A DNA stretch of 41,527 nucleotides, taken from Bacillota bacterium (GTDB lineage: Bacteria > Bacillota > Clostridia > Christensenellales > Aristaeellaceae). Both the position numbers and the translations under genes were made by a program. Shown piece by piece: positions 39,149 through 41,527 of the stretch (positions within the stretch are counted from its first letter, which is position 1; every line of letters starts with the position of its first letter). The notes under the pieces are model-generated. The model was not told the DNA's origin. It saw only the letters and a list, made by a program, of their open reading frames with translations, and made no database searches. Where the stretch lies: positions 1-41,527 of the forward strand of contig JAEYAR010000070.1 of NCBI GenBank assembly GCA_023404715.1, written 5' to 3'.

Positions 39149-41527
39149 TCAATACGCCAGCCAGTTGGACGCCGGCATCGTCTCGTTGACCGTAATCGTC
39201 CGCTGGTCCATGTAGTAACCGACGATATCGCGGATCGCGGGCGAGACGCGCGAGCCGCCAAAGCCATTGGGGATGTAAACGACCACTGCGATCTCCGGGT
39301 TTTCGTACGGCGCGAAGGCGACCATCCAGGCGTTGTTTTCCAGGTCGATCTTCGTCTTTTCCGCCGTGCCGGTCTTCGCCGCCATATCGTCCTTGTATTG
39401 AAAGTCCCTAAAATATTTTGTCGCAGTACCGCCGTCATCGTCGACCACGCCGCGCATGCCCTCTCGTATCAGGCCCAGGTAGGGCTTGGCCTCGGTCAGC
39501 TCAGCCGCGACGACGGGCTGGCTGCGGCTGAGCACCTCGCCCTCCGGCGAGGTGATGGAATCGATCAGCGTCAGGTCGTACACCGTGCCGTTGTTGGCGA
39601 CCGCCGCGACGTAGCGCGCGACCGCCACCGGCGTGACCGACGTGATCGACTGGCCGACGCCGGTCATGATCGCCTCGCTGCCGCCCCATTTGATCTCGTT
39701 GAGCGCGATGAAGATATCGCCGACGACCGCCTGCAGGTAGACTAGGTCCATGCCCATGCTCAGCTCCTGCATCAGGATGGTGCGGATGTTGCGCACCCAG
39801 GTCGCGCCCTCGACGCCCTGCGGGGTGACGACCGCCATGTCCATCAGGCTTTTGACGGTCGTATCCAGCTTACCCTCGTCGAATGTCATACCGCGCTCCT
39901 TGCCGATATTGCGCAGATGGTTCTTGATCTGGTTGGCGACCAGGTAGGGCCGCCACGTCGCCTGCTCGGCCGCGCTGATGGCCTTTTGCGGGTCGTACAG
40001 CGTGGTTTGGCTGCCGACGTAGCTGCGCAGCTCGCCCGGCAGATCGATGCCGGTCAGCGTCGTCAGGCCGTAGAGGGCCGCGTACTTGTACAAGTCGTTG
40101 TTCCCTGCCTCTTCCAGACGCGAGGCCAGCTCATAAAAGAAATAGTTGCAAGAGTGATTCAGACCCTGCTGGATCGTCTGGTTCGCGTGCTTATACGTCT
40201 GCTTGATGTTGATCCAGCACTTCGGCGGGTTGGTCGAATCGTACTTGGTGAAGTAACCGTCGTCGCTGATCGTCTCGTACGGCTCCAGCACGCCGGTCGC
40301 CAGCGCCGCCGTGCCGGTGACCATCTTGAAGATCGAGCCCGGCGTATCGCGCGAACCGATGGCGTAGTTGAGCAGCGGGTTGCGCGTATCGAGCAGCACG
40401 TCCGCCGCCGCCTCACCGCCCACGATAAAGGCGTTGGGGTCGTAGGGCGGGTAGCTCGCCAGCGCGAGCACGCGCCCCTTCATGTCGATGACCACGGCCG
40501 CGCCCTTTTCCGCCAGCTTGATGGGGTTGGCCTCAAAGTCGCGGTCCGTGCCCTGCAGCTCGGCCTTGTTCTCCTCCAGCCAAGTCGGCTTCGTCATTTG
40601 CACTTCCTGATCGGCCCGGATCTCGTTGATCGTGCGCTCCAGCGCGGCCTCGGCGACGCGCTGCATGCCCGAATCGATCGTCAGCTTGACGTTGTTGCCG
40701 CTCTGCGGCTGGGTGACCGATAGCTCTCGGCTGACCGTGCCGTAGCGGTCGATCTCGACGATGCGTTTGCCCTGGCGCTCGGTGGTGTTGGGCGTCAGCC
40801 AGTCCTCCATCGTCTTTTCCACGCCGTCCAGGCCGATCAGGTCGCTGAGGCTATACCCCTTGTCCTTGAGGGAGTTATTGTACGTCTCGGCGCTCTGAAT
40901 CTTGCCGACGTAACCCAGCACGTGGCAGGCGAGCGTGTTGTTGGGGTAAACGCGCTTGGTGCTCACCCCGATGGTGATGCCGTCCAACACCAGCGCGCGG
41001 GTCTCGATCTCGATGACCGTTTCCCAGCTCACGTCCGTGGCGATGGTGATGGGCGCGGTCAGAAAGGCGTTCATCTGCATCGTCTCCCAGATGCCCAGGA
41101 TTTGTATCTTGCGGTCCAGCGCCATGTCCTCGGGGATCTTATAACGCTCGCAAAGCTTGGCAAAGAGCTCCTGCTGGTCTGTTTTAGACAGGTAAAAATT
41201 GCTACGCCACATGGATTCGCGCTTCTCCTTGACGGAATCGGTGACGTCGCCCCAGTCGAATTCCCATAGGCCCGTCTCCTCGTCGAGCACCAGCGAAAAG
41301 CTGGACTGGATCGTGCCGCCGTAGCGTTCCACGATCTCGATGGTATCGATAAGCGCGCTGGTGTATTGGCCGTAAGCGCTGATCGCATTGCCCTGTGCGT
41401 CCTTGCCCGGGTTCCACGTAGGGTCGCGATAGAACTGCACGTTATAGACCTTTTTATCGTAGGCCAGCGTCATGGAGTTTGCGTCCATGATGGAGCCGCG
41501 GTCGCCGCGGCTGGTGATCGTCTTCGT
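39149..41527 (-). CDS. mrdA: Penicillin-binding protein 2, transpeptidase (5' end outside the window)
   Basis: The frame is open to the window end (793 codons visible), so the N-terminus with its membrane anchor is missing. Upstream of the first ATG at 41488 it already reads ITSRGDRGSIMD, the usual start of the PBP dimerisation domain, so that ATG is not the true start. The class B transpeptidase has the three active-site motifs: SIFK (near 40335), SCN (near 40155) and KTGTAEK (near 39370). It crosslinks peptidoglycan during elongation with RodA, encoded two genes downstream. The length is larger than E. coli PBP2 (633), with extended insertions typical of clostridial proteins. Confidence 0.94.
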   Translation of the reverse strand, partial: TKTITSRGDRGSIMDANSMTLAYDKKVYNVQFYRDPTWNPGKDAQGNAISAYGQYTSALIDTIEIVERYGGTIQSSFSLVLDEETGLWEFDWGDVTDSVKEKRESMWRSNFYLSKTDQQELFAKLCERYKIPEDMALDRKIQILGIWETMQMNAFLTAPITIATDVSWETVIEIETRALVLDGITIGVSTKRVYPNNTLACHVLGYVGKIQSAETYNNSLKDKGYSLSDLIGLDGVEKTMEDWLTPNTTERQGKRIVEIDRYGTVSRELSVTQPQSGNNVKLTIDSGMQRVAEAALERTINEIRADQEVQMTKPTWLEENKAELQGTDRDFEANPIKLAEKGAAVVIDMKGRVLALASYPPYDPNAFIVGGEAAADVLLDTRNPLLNYAIGSRDTPGSIFKMVTGTAALATGVLEPYETISDDGYFTKYDSTNPPKCWINIKQTYKHANQTIQQGLNHSCNYFFYELASRLEEAGNNDLYKYAALYGLTTLTGIDLPGELRSYVGSQTTLYDPQKAISAAEQATWRPYLVANQIKNHLRNIGKERGMTFDEGKLDTTVKSLMDMAVVTPQGVEGATWVRNIRTILMQELSMGMDLVYLQAVVGDIFIALNEIKWGGSEAIMTGVGQSITSVTPVAVARYVAAVANNGTVYDLTLIDSITSPEGEVLSRSQPVVAAELTEAKPYLGLIREGMRGVVDDDGGTATKYFRDFQYKDDMAAKTGTAEKTKIDLENNAWMVAFAPYENPEIAVVVYIPNGFGGSRVSPAIRDIVGYYMDQRTITVNETMPASNWLAY

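Noticed and set aside
1..41527. CRISPR arrays, tRNA genes, rRNA or prophage
   Set aside because: I saw no regularly spaced direct repeats, no tRNA-like cloverleaf in the few intergenic gaps and no phage structural genes.

Overview
The window is 41.5 kb of GC-rich chromosome from an endospore-forming member of the Clostridia (Bacillota). The spore genes spoIIE, spoIVA and dpaAB show sporulation. The ranthipeptide precursor SCIFF with its radical SAM maturase scfB is a typical clostridial marker. I cannot name genus or species from sequence alone. Every gene I accept, including the RNA genes, lies on the minus strand, so transcription runs from high to low coordinates. This fits a single replichore arm transcribed away from the origin.

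Read in the direction of transcription: (1) 41527-37166, mrdA (PBP2, cut by the window end), minD and rodA, a cell-elongation and wall cluster ending in a terminator. (2) 37065-35624, dpaA and dpaB for spore dipicolinate. (3) 35498-34305, a secreted DUF3298-like protein. (4) 34140-28794, a Sec/SCIFF block: yajC, a TIGR04086-type membrane protein, scfA (a 49-residue Cys-rich peptide), scfB, a small membrane protein, and fused secDF. (5) 28680-21515, recJ, rel, dtd, an MBL-fold hydrolase and hemZ. (6) 21447-13530, an unknown protein, a cyclophilin, zapA, a U32 peptidase, mutS2 and htrA. (7) 13184-11706, spoIVA, then the SRP RNA gene. (8) 11306-9102, an unusual cytosolic histidine-kinase-like ATPase, then glyA. 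(9) 8917-6870, iscR-iscS-iscU. (10) 6793-3424, hflX with a JAMM-like N-terminal domain, then two tandem VanY-type carboxypeptidases. (11) 3290-906, spoIIE. (12) 516-1, the 5' part of an IS110-family transposase that runs off the window.

Most of the window is housekeeping, so transcription signals can be read well. I find several good sigma-A promoters with 17-base spacing, plus weaker candidate sigma-E (spoIVA), sigma-K (dpaA) and Spo0A/sigma-A (spoIIE) promoters. About ten intrinsic terminators punctuate the units. The most unusual signals are: a palindrome-rich dispersed noncoding repeat in two intergenic regions, one copy beside the IS110 element; a structured leader upstream of the IS110 transposase that could be its bridge RNA; a SCIFF peptide with a seventh cysteine and a hairpin between precursor and maturase genes; a JAMM-like domain fused to HflX; a histidine-kinase-like protein without the phospho-acceptor histidine; and paired dyad repeats bracketing the iscR promoter.

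Only two stretches longer than 300 bases lack a gene: 517-905 (IS110 leader plus repeat copy A) and 13185-13529 (spoIVA promoter, terminator and repeat copy B). I saw no tRNA, rRNA operon, CRISPR array, prophage or replication origin.
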